A stretch of DNA of 64,000 nucleotides, from NCBI RefSeq assembly GCF_041008525.1, contig NZ_JBFLUG010000036.1, forward strand, positions 1 to 64,000, given 5' to 3'. The position numbers were made by a program, and so were the translations under genes. This stretch comes from Parafrankia sp041008525 (GTDB taxonomy: Bacteria > Actinomycetota > Actinomycetes > Frankiales > Frankiaceae). This document shows positions 47,508 through 56,551 of the stretch, one piece after another (position 1 is the first letter of the stretch; the number at the start of each line of letters is the position of its first letter). The notes beneath the pieces were generated by a model. That model saw only the letters and a list, made by a program, of their open reading frames with translations, did not search any database and had not been told where the DNA came from.

Positions 47508-48005
47508 ATGTCCGACTATGCGAAGGCGCTCGGTGCTCGGCTGCGCGCGATACGCACCCAGCAGGGGCTCTCGCTCCATGGCGTCGAGGAGAAGTCGCAC
47601 GGTCGGTGGAAGGCCGTCGTGGTGGGCTCCTACGAGCGGGGTGACCGCGCCGTCACCGTCCAGCGGCTCTCCGAGCTGGCCGAGTTCTACGGCGTACCGG
47701 TCGGCGAGCTCCTTCCCGAAGGCTCGACCGTCGCTCCTCTCGAGCAGTCGCCGCGCATCGTGCTCGACCTCGAGCGCCTCGCGCAGGTCCCGAAGGAGCA
47801 GGGCGGCCCGCTCGCGCGGTACGCGGCCACGATCCAGAGCCAGCGCGGTGACTACAACGGGCGCGTGCTCTCGATCCGCTACGAGGACCTGCGGTCCCTC
47901 GCGGTGATCTACGACACGTCTCCGAGCAAGCTCACCGAGCAGCTCGTGTCCTGGGGTGTGCTCTCGCCCGAGCAGGGCAGCGAGCCCGCCGCCTCGGACG
48001 CCTAG
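47508..48005 (+). CDS. bldD: Developmental regulator BldD
   Basis: 165 residues. The N-terminal helix-turn-helix domain (SDYAKALGARLRAIRTQQGL, SLHGVEEKSHGRWKAVVVGS, YERGDRAVTVQRLSELAEFY) is almost identical to Streptomyces BldD. The C-terminal domain has the cyclic-di-GMP signature RxD-X8-RxxD (RGD then eight residues then RYED). In Streptomyces, BldD dimerised by tetrameric c-di-GMP represses sporulation genes. The ATG at 47508 (MSDYAKAL) matches the known start; AGGAG lies 11 bases upstream. The GTG four codons earlier overlaps that SD. Confidence 0.98.
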   Translation: MSDYAKALGARLRAIRTQQGLSLHGVEEKSHGRWKAVVVGSYERGDRAVTVQRLSELAEFYGVPVGELLPEGSTVAPLEQSPRIVLDLERLAQVPKEQGGPLARYAATIQSQRGDYNGRVLSIRYEDLRSLAVIYDTSPSKLTEQLVSWGVLSPEQGSEPAASDA

Positions 48006-48124
48006 GCCAGCCGCACCCGACACACCAGGAGCAGCCGGCCCACCGGGACAGCTCCGTGCGCAGCACCACTGCCCCACCAGCACAGCACCGCCGTACCAGC
48101 ACAGCACAGCTCTTCTGGGGGGAC

Positions 48125-48154
48125 CCCGGTACGTCACCGCGGTGACGTACCGGG
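48125..48154. terminator. 30-bp perfect palindrome between bldD and nusB
   Basis: The half CCCGGTACGTCACCG at 48125-48139 is followed directly by its exact reverse complement. It sits in the 210-bp space between the convergent bldD and nusB and would work as a bidirectional terminator with a 13-bp stem and 4-base loop. The GTCAC/GTGAC core is also operator-like. Confidence 0.6.
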
Positions 48155-48215
48155 ACACCGCGCGGCAGGCAGGCAGGCCTCGCCTACAGAACGCCGCCTG
48201 TCCGGGCCCCGCCGA

Positions 48216-48745
48216 TCAGCCCTCGGCAGTCTCCGCCCGCAGCACCGCGCCGCCGGCCGAATCCCGATCGTTGCCGGCCGCCGCGTCGTCAGCCGGATCG
48301 GCGGCGGCGGGGCCGGGGGCGCTTCCGTTCCCGGTCGCCGGGCCGCCCACCGCCGGCTTCTCCTGCAACAGGCTGGCCAGCAGACCGTTCACGAACGCTG
48401 GTGAACGGTCGGTCGAGATGGTCTTCGCCAGCCGCACCGCTTCGTCGATCACGACGCCATCCGGTACGTCACCACGCCAGAACAGTTCCAGGACCGCGAT
48501 CCGCAGGATGTTGCGATCGACCGGAGGCATCCGGTCCAGCGACCAGCCCTGAGCGAAACGGGCGATATGGCTGTCGATCTCCGCGAGGTGCGAGACCACA
48601 CCCTCGACCAGGTCGGATGCGTAGTCCGGCACGGGAGGATCCGACTGCGCCCGCCGGGCGGCCAGAATCTCCATCGGCCGCACCGACCGCATGTCCGCCT
48701 CATACAGAATGTCAAGAGCGCGTTTCCGCGCCTTGGACCTGGCGC

Positions 48746-48749
<4 letters not shown>
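48216..48749 (-). CDS. nusB: Transcription antitermination factor NusB, probable CUG start
   Basis: Binds boxA RNA with S10 in rRNA antitermination. The NusB helices are clear: ARSKARKRALDILYEADMRS, then PVPDYASDLVEGVVSHLAEI, SLDRMPPVDRNILRIAVLEL, PDGVVIDEAVRLAKTISTDR and FVNGLLASLL. The conserved first helix is encoded upstream of the first ATG (48692); the frame has no ATG, GTG or TTG before it, and CTG at 48749 overlaps the efp stop (CTGA). From CTG the protein has 177 residues with an acidic, low-complexity C-terminal 40. Confidence 0.93.
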
Positions 48750-49309
<560 letters not shown>

Positions 49310-49400
49310 TGCGCGTGTCTCTCCGTTCCGGTCGCCGCCCGGCAGATCGATCCGTGCTCGACCGCCAGCCGTCGCTCGTCACCGTTTCAGGCCGCGGCAA

Positions 49401-49430
49401 AGTCTACAGATCCCGTCCGCGACCGCTCGA
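49401..49430 (-). promoter_or_regulatory. Putative efp-nusB promoter
   Basis: On the minus strand TCGAGC (49430-49425) and TAGACT (49406-49401) are 18 bp apart, giving a leader of about 85 nt before the efp start. The -35 resembles the TCGAGT proposed for bldD. Confidence 0.4.
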
Positions 49431-49545
49431 CAGCCCGGGCGGTCGTGCCCCGGGCCCACCGCCGCCCCTGCCAGCGATGAGTTCCGGCACGGTGGGGAGT
49501 CTGCACTCACAGGTCGTCGACCTTCACCACCAGGAGGGTGAAATC

Positions 49546-49833
49546 ATGATCATTGTAGCCGGGCAGCTCCTCGTCGACCCCGCCCAGCGAGAGCACTGTC
49601 TGGCCGGCTGCACCGAGATCGTGCGGCAGGCGCGCGGTGCCTCGGGGTGCCTCGACTTCGCCATCTCCCCGGACCTCACCGACCCGGGGCGCATCAACGT
49701 CTTCGAACGCTGGGAGACGCGGGAGGCGGTCGAGGCCTTCCGCGGCAGCGGGCCCGCCGAGGAACAGAGCACGGCGATGATCTCCGCATCGGTGGCCGAG
49801 TACGACGCCGAGCAGGCCCGCTCCCTCACCTGA
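49546..49833 (+). CDS. ABM-family monooxygenase-like protein
   Basis: 95 residues: MIIVAGQLLVDPAQREHCLA, then QARGASGCLDFAISPDLTDP, INVFERWETREAVEAFRGSG. This is the dimeric alpha/beta-barrel fold of antibiotic-biosynthesis monooxygenases and related stress proteins. The ATG has AGGAGG 8 bases upstream, an excellent start. It is divergent from efp and convergent with aroB. Many ABM proteins of this size have no proven substrate, so the activity is open. Confidence 0.9.
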   Translation: MIIVAGQLLVDPAQREHCLAGCTEIVRQARGASGCLDFAISPDLTDPGRINVFERWETREAVEAFRGSGPAEEQSTAMISASVAEYDAEQARSLT

Positions 49834-49875
49834 GCGACCCGCCGCATCCACCGCCGGGTGACGGGCAGGTGAGGG
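49823..49875. terminator. Bidirectional terminator between the ABM gene and aroB
   Basis: A perfect 10-bp inverted repeat (CCCTCACCTG at 49823-49832, complement at 49866-49875) starts at the last codons of the ABM gene and ends just before the aroB stop region. An inner ACCCG/CGGGT pair lies in the loop. The two genes converge here. Confidence 0.6.
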
Positions 49876-49883
49876 CAGGAGGG

Positions 49884-50999
49884 TCAGGCGCCAGCCGTGT
49901 GTACCCCGCCGCCGGGTGCCACGGCGGCGGCGTACACGGCGAGCAGCAGGTCCGGCTCCGCGCCGTCGAAGGCGCGGGTCTGCCCCAGCGACTCCAGGAC
50001 GACGAAACGCAGGCGCCGCCCGCGCGTCTTCTTGTCGACCCGCATGGCGTCGAGCAGCTGTGGCCAGCGGTCCTCGCGGTACTCCACGGGGAGGCCGATC
50101 GCCCGCAGAATGTCGCGGTGCCGGGCGGCGGTGGCGTTGTCCAGGCCCGCGACCCGGCGGGAGAGCTCGGCCGCGAACACCAGACCGACCGACACCGCGG
50201 CACCGTGCCGCCAGGTGAACTTCTCGACCTTCTCGATCGCATGGGCCAGCGTGTGACCGTAGTTGAGGATCTCGCGACGGCCCGCCTCTCGCGGATCACC
50301 GGAGACGACCTCCGCCTTGACCCTGATCGAGCGCTCCACCAGTTCCGGCAGGTGCGCCGCCCCGGTGGGATCGGCCTCCAGCAGGTCAAGGATGCGCGGA
50401 TCGGCGATGAACCCGGCCTTCACGACCTCGGCGAGACCGGCCTGGATCTCCACCGCGGGCAGGGAGCCCAGCACGGCCAGGTCGCAGAGCACAGCCAGCG
50501 GCTGGTGGAACGCACCGACCAGGTTCTTGCCCGCATCGATGTCGATGCCGGTCTTGCCACCGACGGCGGCATCGACCATCCCGAGCAGCGTTGTCGGCAC
50601 CTGGATGACGTCGACGCCTCGCAGCCAGCTGGCGGCGACGTAGCCGGCGAGGTCGGTGGTGGTGCCGCCGCCCAGGCCGATGACCAGGTCGTCCCGGGTG
50701 AAGCCGAGCCGGCCGAGCGTGTCCCAGCAGGTGCCCGCGACCCGCAGCTGCTTGGCCTCCTCGCCGTCGGGGACCTCGATCGCATGGGCCTCGACGCCGG
50801 CGTCGCCCCGCAGCTCGGCGACGACAGAGGCAGCGGTGGTGCGCAGCGCCCGCGGATGGATGACCGCCACGCGGGTCCGCCCCGCCACCAGGGGCCGCAG
50901 CTCGCCGAGCACGCCCTCACCCAGCGCAACCTCGTACGGGCGGTCGCCGGCCGGGGCGACCCGGATCCGGACCACGTCGGAAACCTTCGTCGCCGACAT
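49884..50999 (-). CDS. aroB: 3-dehydroquinate synthase
   Basis: Second step of the shikimate pathway; NAD- and zinc-dependent. DLVIGLGGGTTTDLAGYVAA binds NAD, and metal ligands lie in the REILNYGHTLAHAIEK region. 371 residues. Its start overlaps the aroK stop by one base. Confidence 0.98.
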   Translation of the reverse strand: MSATKVSDVVRIRVAPAGDRPYEVALGEGVLGELRPLVAGRTRVAVIHPRALRTTAASVVAELRGDAGVEAHAIEVPDGEEAKQLRVAGTCWDTLGRLGFTRDDLVIGLGGGTTTDLAGYVAASWLRGVDVIQVPTTLLGMVDAAVGGKTGIDIDAGKNLVGAFHQPLAVLCDLAVLGSLPAVEIQAGLAEVVKAGFIADPRILDLLEADPTGAAHLPELVERSIRVKAEVVSGDPREAGRREILNYGHTLAHAIEKVEKFTWRHGAAVSVGLVFAAELSRRVAGLDNATAARHRDILRAIGLPVEYREDRWPQLLDAMRVDKKTRGRRLRFVVLESLGQTRAFDGAEPDLLLAVYAAAVAPGGGVHTAGA

Positions 51000-51598
51000 C
51001 AGCGGCTCACCCTTCCCGCATGTTCGACCAGGATCTCGGCGACGACGTCCTCGACGCCAAGGGCGCCCGCGTCGACCGTGATCGCGGCAACCTCCTCGTA
51101 GAGCGGGCGGCGGGCCTTCAACAGGGCGGCGAGCCGCGTACGCGGGCCCTCCACCAGAAGCGGCCGGTCACGGGCCAGCCCGACCCGCCGCGCGGCGTCG
51201 GACGCGCTGACATCGAGATAGACGACCCAGTGCCGGGCCAGGGCCGCGCGCACCTCGGCGTCGAGCACCGCACCGCCGCCGAGAGCGAGCACTCCCTCGT
51301 GCTCGCCGAGGGCGACCAGCACCGCGGTGCGCTCAGCCGCGCGGAAGTACTCCTCGCCGTGTTCGAGGAAGACGTCGGAGACGCTCATCCCGAGGGTCGC
51401 CTCGACGTCCGCGTCGGTGTCGCGGAACGCCACCCCGAGGCGCTGCGCGAGGGCCATGCCGACCGTGCTCTTGCCCGCGCCGGGCGCGCCGACCAGCACA
51501 GCGGCCGGGCCAGATCCCGCCTCGGCCGGACGTGACGAGTCGGCCGCCGGGCGCAGCGCCTCGCCCGGTGCGTGCGGCGCGTTGTTTCCGGCCCGCAT
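50999..51598 (-). CDS. aroK: Shikimate kinase
   Basis: P-loop LVGAPGAGKSTVGMALAQRL near residue 37, FRDTDADVEATLGMSVSDVF for shikimate binding, and LGGGAVLDAEVRAAL. 199 residues, about 30 more than usual because of an Ala/Pro-rich N-terminus. It follows aroC by 2 bp. Confidence 0.97.
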   Translation of the reverse strand: MRAGNNAPHAPGEALRPAADSSRPAEAGSGPAAVLVGAPGAGKSTVGMALAQRLGVAFRDTDADVEATLGMSVSDVFLEHGEEYFRAAERTAVLVALGEHEGVLALGGGAVLDAEVRAALARHWVVYLDVSASDAARRVGLARDRPLLVEGPRTRLAALLKARRPLYEEVAAITVDAGALGVEDVVAEILVEHAGRVSR

Positions 51599-51600
51599 GG

Positions 51601-52785
51601 TCAGCGCACCGCCAACGACTTGAGGTAGGCCTCGCAGTTGCGCCGGGACTCCTCGACCGAATCGCCGCCGAACTTCTCCAGCGCCGAACCGGCAAGCACC
51701 AGGGCGACCATGGCCTCGGCCACGACGCCGGCCGCGGGAACGGCGCAGACGTCGGACCGCTGGGCGATCGCCACAGCCGGGTCGCCGGTGGCGACGTCGA
51801 TCGTCGCGAGCGGCCGCGACAGGGTGGAGATCGGCTTCATCGCGGCGCGGACGCGCAGCGGCTCACCGGTCGTCATGCCGCCCTCGACCCCGCCGGCGCG
51901 GTCGCTGGACCGCCGCACCCGCATGCCCGGCCCGTCGAGGGGCTCGATCTCGTCGTGCGCGACCGATCCGCGCCGCCGGGCGGTGAGGAAGCCGTCGCCG
52001 AACTCGACGCCCTTGATCGCCTGGATACCCATGAGCTCGGCCGCGATCCGCGCATCGAGCCGGCGGTCGCCGTGGACGTAGCTCCCCAGCCCCGGCGGGC
52101 AGCCGTAGGCGAGCACCTCGACGATGCCGCCGAGCGTGTCCGCGTCGCGGTGCGCGGCGTCGATCTCGGCGATCATGCGTGCGCTCGCGGCCGGGTCGGC
52201 ACAGCGCACCGGATCGGCGTCGACCGCGGCCAGCGACACCGGCGGAGGCGTGCCCGGGGGCACCTCGGCCGCGCCGATCGCGACGACATGCGAGACGATC
52301 TCGATGCCGTACGCCTGCCGCAGGAGGGCCTTGGCGACCGTGCCGAGCGCCACCCGGGCGGCGGTCTCCCGTGCGCTCGCGCGCTCCAGGACCGGCCGCG
52401 CGTCGTCGAAGCCGTACTTCTGCATGCCGGCCAGGTCGGCGTGGCCGGGCCGGGGACGGGTCAGCGGAGCGTTGCGGCCGAGCCCCGCCAGCTCCTCGGC
52501 GTCGACCGGATCGGGTGACATGACCCGATCCCACTTGGGCCACTCGGTGTTGCGGACGACGATGCTGACCGGGCCGCCGATGGTCACGCCGTGGCGCATT
52601 CCACCGAGCAGCTCGATCTCGTCGCGCTCGAACTTCATCCGCGCGCCACGGCCATGGCCGAGACGGCGACGGGCCAGCTCGGCACCGATCTCCGCCCGGG
52701 TCACCGCGATGCCCGCGGGCAGCCCCTCGACCGTCGCGACCAGAGCGGGGCCATGCGACTCCCCCGCCGTCAACCAGCGCACCAT
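51601..52785 (-). CDS. aroC: Chorismate synthase
   Basis: FMN-dependent last step to chorismate. MVRWLTAGESHGPALVATVE, ARRRLGHGRGARMKFERDEI, GNAPLTRPRPGHADLAG-type segment and the C-terminal PAAGVVAEAMVALVLA are all in place. 394 residues; first of the aroC-aroK-aroB run. Confidence 0.98.
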   Translation of the reverse strand: MVRWLTAGESHGPALVATVEGLPAGIAVTRAEIGAELARRRLGHGRGARMKFERDEIELLGGMRHGVTIGGPVSIVVRNTEWPKWDRVMSPDPVDAEELAGLGRNAPLTRPRPGHADLAGMQKYGFDDARPVLERASARETAARVALGTVAKALLRQAYGIEIVSHVVAIGAAEVPPGTPPPVSLAAVDADPVRCADPAASARMIAEIDAAHRDADTLGGIVEVLAYGCPPGLGSYVHGDRRLDARIAAELMGIQAIKGVEFGDGFLTARRRGSVAHDEIEPLDGPGMRVRRSSDRAGGVEGGMTTGEPLRVRAAMKPISTLSRPLATIDVATGDPAVAIAQRSDVCAVPAAGVVAEAMVALVLAGSALEKFGGDSVEESRRNCEAYLKSLAVR

Positions 52786-52942
52786 GTCGCCCAGTCTTTC
52801 ACGGCGGGCAGCCCCCGCACGACCGCCGGACCTCGCACCGAAGCGGATCGACCGGCCAGGTCAGCCCAAAACGACCCAGGCCCACCCACAGCAGGCCAGC
52901 GGCGGGCGTGGCCATCCCGGTGATCCCTCGCTCATCCCTTGC

Positions 52943-53599
52943 TCATCCCGTGCACAGCACCGCGATCAGAGCACCGGTGAGCAGAAACGGGCCGTAGGCG
53001 ATCGGATCACGCCGGGACACCCGGCGCAGGAGCAGCAGTGCCATCGCCACCAGCCCGGAGAGCGTGGTCGTCGCGACGAACCAGACCGCGACGGCCGGCC
53101 ATCCCAGCCAGCCCACCGCCATGCCGAGCAGCCCGGCGAGCTTCACGTCCCCCCGTCCGAGACCTGCGCCCGGGAGGAGCCGCAGCCCCCCGTACAACAG
53201 CCAGGCCAACGCTCCGGCGACCACCGCCCGCGACCAGCGGCCCGGTGCGTCCTCCCCCACCGTGGGCAACACGAGCAGGACGGCCAGCACGGCGTAGGAG
53301 GGCAGCACGATCCGGTCGGGCAACCGGTGCACCCGCAGGTCGACGACCGCGAGCAGCACGCCGACGACGGTCAGGTACAGGTAGGCGGGCAGCCGGCCGG
53401 TATGCGGGTAGATCACCGCGGCCACGGCCGCGAGCAGGCCCAGGGTGATCGCGGTCAGGGCGGGACCTGAGGGCACCGCCCGCCGGGGCGGCCGGTCGTC
53501 CACCGGTTCGAAGGAACCGACGACCCCGGGCAGCGCCACGACCGGCAGCGCCGCACAGCCGACGGCCAGGGCAGTCACCGCGGCCGTCACCAGGCTCAT
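52943..53599 (-). CDS. A24-family prepilin peptidase (short form)
   Basis: 218 residues with about six membrane helices. The two active-site aspartates of the family are in LAVVDLRVHRLPD and GLGRGDVKLAGLLG. The N-terminal methyltransferase-type zinc domain of PilD is missing, so this is the short, peptidase-only type. It processes type IV pilin or Tad-type prepilins at the membrane; no pilin gene is nearby. The location between aroC and aroE is, from memory, common in actinobacteria. Confidence 0.92.
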   Translation of the reverse strand: MSLVTAAVTALAVGCAALPVVALPGVVGSFEPVDDRPPRRAVPSGPALTAITLGLLAAVAAVIYPHTGRLPAYLYLTVVGVLLAVVDLRVHRLPDRIVLPSYAVLAVLLVLPTVGEDAPGRWSRAVVAGALAWLLYGGLRLLPGAGLGRGDVKLAGLLGMAVGWLGWPAVAVWFVATTTLSGLVAMALLLLRRVSRRDPIAYGPFLLTGALIAVLCTG

Positions 53600-53609
53600 C
53601 CGCCGGCGC

Positions 53610-54572
53610 TCATCCGCCGGGTCCCGTCGCCACGGGATCCGCCGCCGGCCCCGCCGCGGCTGGGTCGCTCACGAGCTCCACGCGGCCGTTACGGCGCGAC
53701 GACAGTGCCGCCAGCCCCGCGGCGAGCAGCGCGCCCTCGTCCACCGCGCGCCCGGTGAAGTGGTGGACCTGCCCGACCGCCTGCCCGACCAGGACCTCCA
53801 GGCCACCGACCACCCGGGCGCCGGACCGGTAGGCGCCGGCGGCCAGGGCCGTCGGCCAGGGGTGGTAGAGCAGTTCCAGCAACGGGCAGGTGACCGGCCA
53901 CGGATGCCGGGCCAGGACATCCGTCGCCCCGGCCGGCGTGGTGGAGATCACCAGGTCGGGACCGGCGGGCATCCCACCGGCGAGGATCCCCCACGGCAGG
54001 GCGGTGACCGAGACGCCGAGCCGGGCGCCGATCCCCACCAGCTCGGAGACCGAGCCTGGGCGGCGGGCGACGATCGCGACCCGCCCGGCACCCGCCCGGG
54101 CGAGGGCCGCGACGGCCGCCCGCGCCGTCCCGCCCGCCCCGAGCACCAGTGGCTGGACGGGCACGGCGCGGCCCAGCAGCCGTTGCAGCGCGTATCCGAC
54201 GCCGTCGACGTCGGTGTTGAAGCCGGCCAGCCGACCACCCGGCCGGACCACCACCGTGTTCGCGGCGCCGAGCAGCGCCGCCGTCGGATCGGTCTCGTCG
54301 AGCAGGTCGACGACGGCCGTCTTGAGCGGCATGGTCAGCGAGACGCCGGCCCAGCCGGGCTCGGTCCGCAGCCGGTTCAGCATGGCCGGCAGCCCGGCCT
54401 CGTCACACTCGATCGCGGTGTAGCTCCAGTCGTCCAACCCCAGGCGCGCGTAGGCGGACATGTGCAGCACCGGTGAGAGGGAGTGCCCCACCGGTGCGCC
54501 CAGCACCGCCGCACGCCGGACGACCCCACCCGGCCCGGCAGGCTCCGTCTGGTCACCTGAGCTGATCGCCAC
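53610..54572 (-). CDS. aroE: Shikimate dehydrogenase
   Basis: NADPH-dependent reduction of 3-dehydroshikimate. LGAPVGHSLSPVLHMSAYAR binds shikimate, SLTMPLKTAVVDLLD has the catalytic lysine, FNTDVDGVGYALQ and VLGAGGTARAAVAALA follow. 320 residues, with an extra C-terminal Ala/Asp-rich tail. The start is 3 bp after the mltG stop. Confidence 0.96.
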   Translation of the reverse strand: MAISSGDQTEPAGPGGVVRRAAVLGAPVGHSLSPVLHMSAYARLGLDDWSYTAIECDEAGLPAMLNRLRTEPGWAGVSLTMPLKTAVVDLLDETDPTAALLGAANTVVVRPGGRLAGFNTDVDGVGYALQRLLGRAVPVQPLVLGAGGTARAAVAALARAGAGRVAIVARRPGSVSELVGIGARLGVSVTALPWGILAGGMPAGPDLVISTTPAGATDVLARHPWPVTCPLLELLYHPWPTALAAGAYRSGARVVGGLEVLVGQAVGQVHHFTGRAVDEGALLAAGLAALSSRRNGRVELVSDPAAAGPAADPVATGPGG

Positions 54573-54575
54573 GCC

Positions 54576-56006
54576 CTACTCCGATCCTCCCTGGCGGCGG
54601 TACTCCGCCATCGCCTCGTCGAACTCCGCCTGGTTCGCGGCGAAGACGGTCTCCCGGGTCTGCGGCATGGAGACGAAGTAGAACCAGGGCCCGGCCGCCG
54701 GGTTCAACGCCGACTCCAGCGCCCACGTGCTCGGGCTCGCGATCGCGCCGGGCGGCAGGCCCGGGACGGCGCGGGTGTTGTACGGGTCGTTGTTGCGCAA
54801 CTGGTCCTGCGTGAGCGGGCCCTCGTACTCGTCCATGGCGTAGCGGGTGGTCGAGTCCATGTCGAGGCGACGGAAGGCGCCGCTGTCGTCCGCGAGCCGG
54901 TTGTAGATGACCCGGGCCACCTTGGGCCCCTCGCTCTCGTTCGCGACCTCCTTCTCGATGATGGAGGCCACGATCACGATGGCACCCGGCTCCTGGCCCA
55001 GTGCCCGGGCGCGGCCCGCGATGTCGTGCTCGTCGGCGTAGGCGCTGAAGCGGGCCACGGCCTCCTTCAGGATGTCGACCGGGTCGGTGTCCGGCGCCAC
55101 GTCGTACGTCGACGGGAACAGGTAGCCCTCGAGGTTGCCTCCGGCGTAGTCGGGCAGGCCCAGCGAGCTCGGGTCCCGGGCCAGCGCCTCGAGCTCCGCC
55201 AACGGAGTGCCGGTCCGCTCGGACAACGCCAGCAGCACCTTGCGGACCGTGTCCCCGGGGTTGATGGTGTACCGGAACAGCGCGGAGGACGCGCCGTCGA
55301 GCAAAGCGTCCAGCGCCGACGCCGCGCTCATCTTCGAACGCAGCCGGTAGGTCCCGGGCTGGATCGACAGCGCCCGGCTGTCCCGGGTCGCGACGTTCAC
55401 GAACGCCCGGCCGCTGGCGATGACATCCGCGTTCGCCAGCGCGGAGCCGATGTCGGAGGACGTGGCGCCGGCGGGGATCTGGACGACGACGATGCCCTCA
55501 CCGATGCCCGTGTAGTCGGCGGCGGGCTCCCCGCCGACGCGGCCGATGACCTTGCCGATACCGAAGATGCCCGCGCCGAGCAGCGCTGCGACCACCACAA
55601 GGACACCGATCAGCTTCGGCAGCGCCCGCGTCGGCCGGCGCCCACCGGACGCCTCCGGATGCCCGCGGCCTCCCCGGCGGCCCGCGCCGTCGTCGTCCCC
55701 GTACCCGCCGCCGCCGTACCCGCCGTCGTCGGCGTAGGCGGAATCCCCGTCGTAGCCGGCCGGAGCCGGGCCATAGTCGTCCGAGTCGGGATCGTCGGAG
55801 GCGTGACTGCTCGCGCCATACCCGACCTCGCCGTAAGCGGCCTCGTCGTAGCCGGGATCGTCGTAGCCGGCGCGGTCCTGGCTACGCCGGCCGGGACCGG
55901 ATGACGCCGCGGCCCGGCGGCGCTCGGCGCGCCCGCCCACCCGGCGGTCGTCGCGGTCGTCGTCGTAGCCGAAAAGGTCGTCGAATCCGCCCCCGTTCCG
56001 GCTCAC
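54576..56006 (-). CDS. mltG: Endolytic murein transglycosylase MltG
   Basis: Cuts nascent glycan strands at the outer face of the membrane. An acidic Tyr/Asp/Gly-rich cytoplasmic tail (about residues 1-125) precedes one membrane helix (ALPKLIGVLVVVAALLGAGI, about 128-147). A LysM-like part and the YceG domain follow, with the catalytic Glu in VASIIEKEVANESEG and RLDMDSTTRYAM. 476 residues; the 4-bp overlap links it to ruvX. Confidence 0.96.
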   Translation of the reverse strand: MSRNGGGFDDLFGYDDDRDDRRVGGRAERRRAAASSGPGRRSQDRAGYDDPGYDEAAYGEVGYGASSHASDDPDSDDYGPAPAGYDGDSAYADDGGYGGGGYGDDDGAGRRGGRGHPEASGGRRPTRALPKLIGVLVVVAALLGAGIFGIGKVIGRVGGEPAADYTGIGEGIVVVQIPAGATSSDIGSALANADVIASGRAFVNVATRDSRALSIQPGTYRLRSKMSAASALDALLDGASSALFRYTINPGDTVRKVLLALSERTGTPLAELEALARDPSSLGLPDYAGGNLEGYLFPSTYDVAPDTDPVDILKEAVARFSAYADEHDIAGRARALGQEPGAIVIVASIIEKEVANESEGPKVARVIYNRLADDSGAFRRLDMDSTTRYAMDEYEGPLTQDQLRNNDPYNTRAVPGLPPGAIASPSTWALESALNPAAGPWFYFVSMPQTRETVFAANQAEFDEAMAEYRRQGGSE

Positions 56007-56551
56007 GCCGGATCCAGAGGCCGCGGAGTACCGCCCCGGGCGGCGCCGCCGGTTCCCCCTCGTGCCCGACGGATGTCCAGGTGGTGCTGGAGGATCTGCA
56101 CTGCTGCCTCCTGATCCACAAGATCACGGCGGGCCCGCGACCGCAGTCCGCGCTCAGCCATTCTGCGATGAGCGACGACCGTGGTGAGCCGCTCATCGAC
56201 GAGACGGACCGGTACGGGCGCGACACGCGAGGAAAGGACCTCGGCGTACTCCCGCGCGTGGCGGACCGCATCACCCTCCCGGCCGGAAAGGTGGCGCGGC
56301 AGACCGACGACAACCTCGACAGCGTGCCTCTCCCGGACGATGTCGGCAAGCTCGTCGACGTCCGTGTGACGACGACCGGACCCGGACCGGCGCAGCGTGG
56401 TGACCGGAACGGCCAGCAGCCCGTCCGGATCGCTGGCCGCGACCCCGACCCGCACCGAGCCGACATCCACCCCGATCCGGACCCCGCGGCCGGCGTCACG
56501 GCCGCTGTCAGGGTCGGGCGTGTCAGGGCCGGGCGCCCCGGTGTCGCTCAC
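56003..56551 (-). CDS. ruvX: RuvX/YqgF-family Holliday junction resolvase-like nuclease
   Basis: RNase H-like fold with the first acidic residue in RIGVDVGSVRVGVAASDPDG; VEVVVGLPRHLSGREGDAVR, RLVDERLTTVVAHRRM and the C-terminal RDLVDQEAAVQILQHHLD are typical. 182 residues, with 25-residue extensions at both ends. Involved in 16S rRNA 5'-end processing or junction resolution in other bacteria. Coupled to alaS and mltG by 4-bp overlaps. Confidence 0.95.
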   Translation of the reverse strand: MSDTGAPGPDTPDPDSGRDAGRGVRIGVDVGSVRVGVAASDPDGLLAVPVTTLRRSGSGRRHTDVDELADIVRERHAVEVVVGLPRHLSGREGDAVRHAREYAEVLSSRVAPVPVRLVDERLTTVVAHRRMAERGLRSRARRDLVDQEAAVQILQHHLDIRRARGGTGGAARGGTPRPLDPA

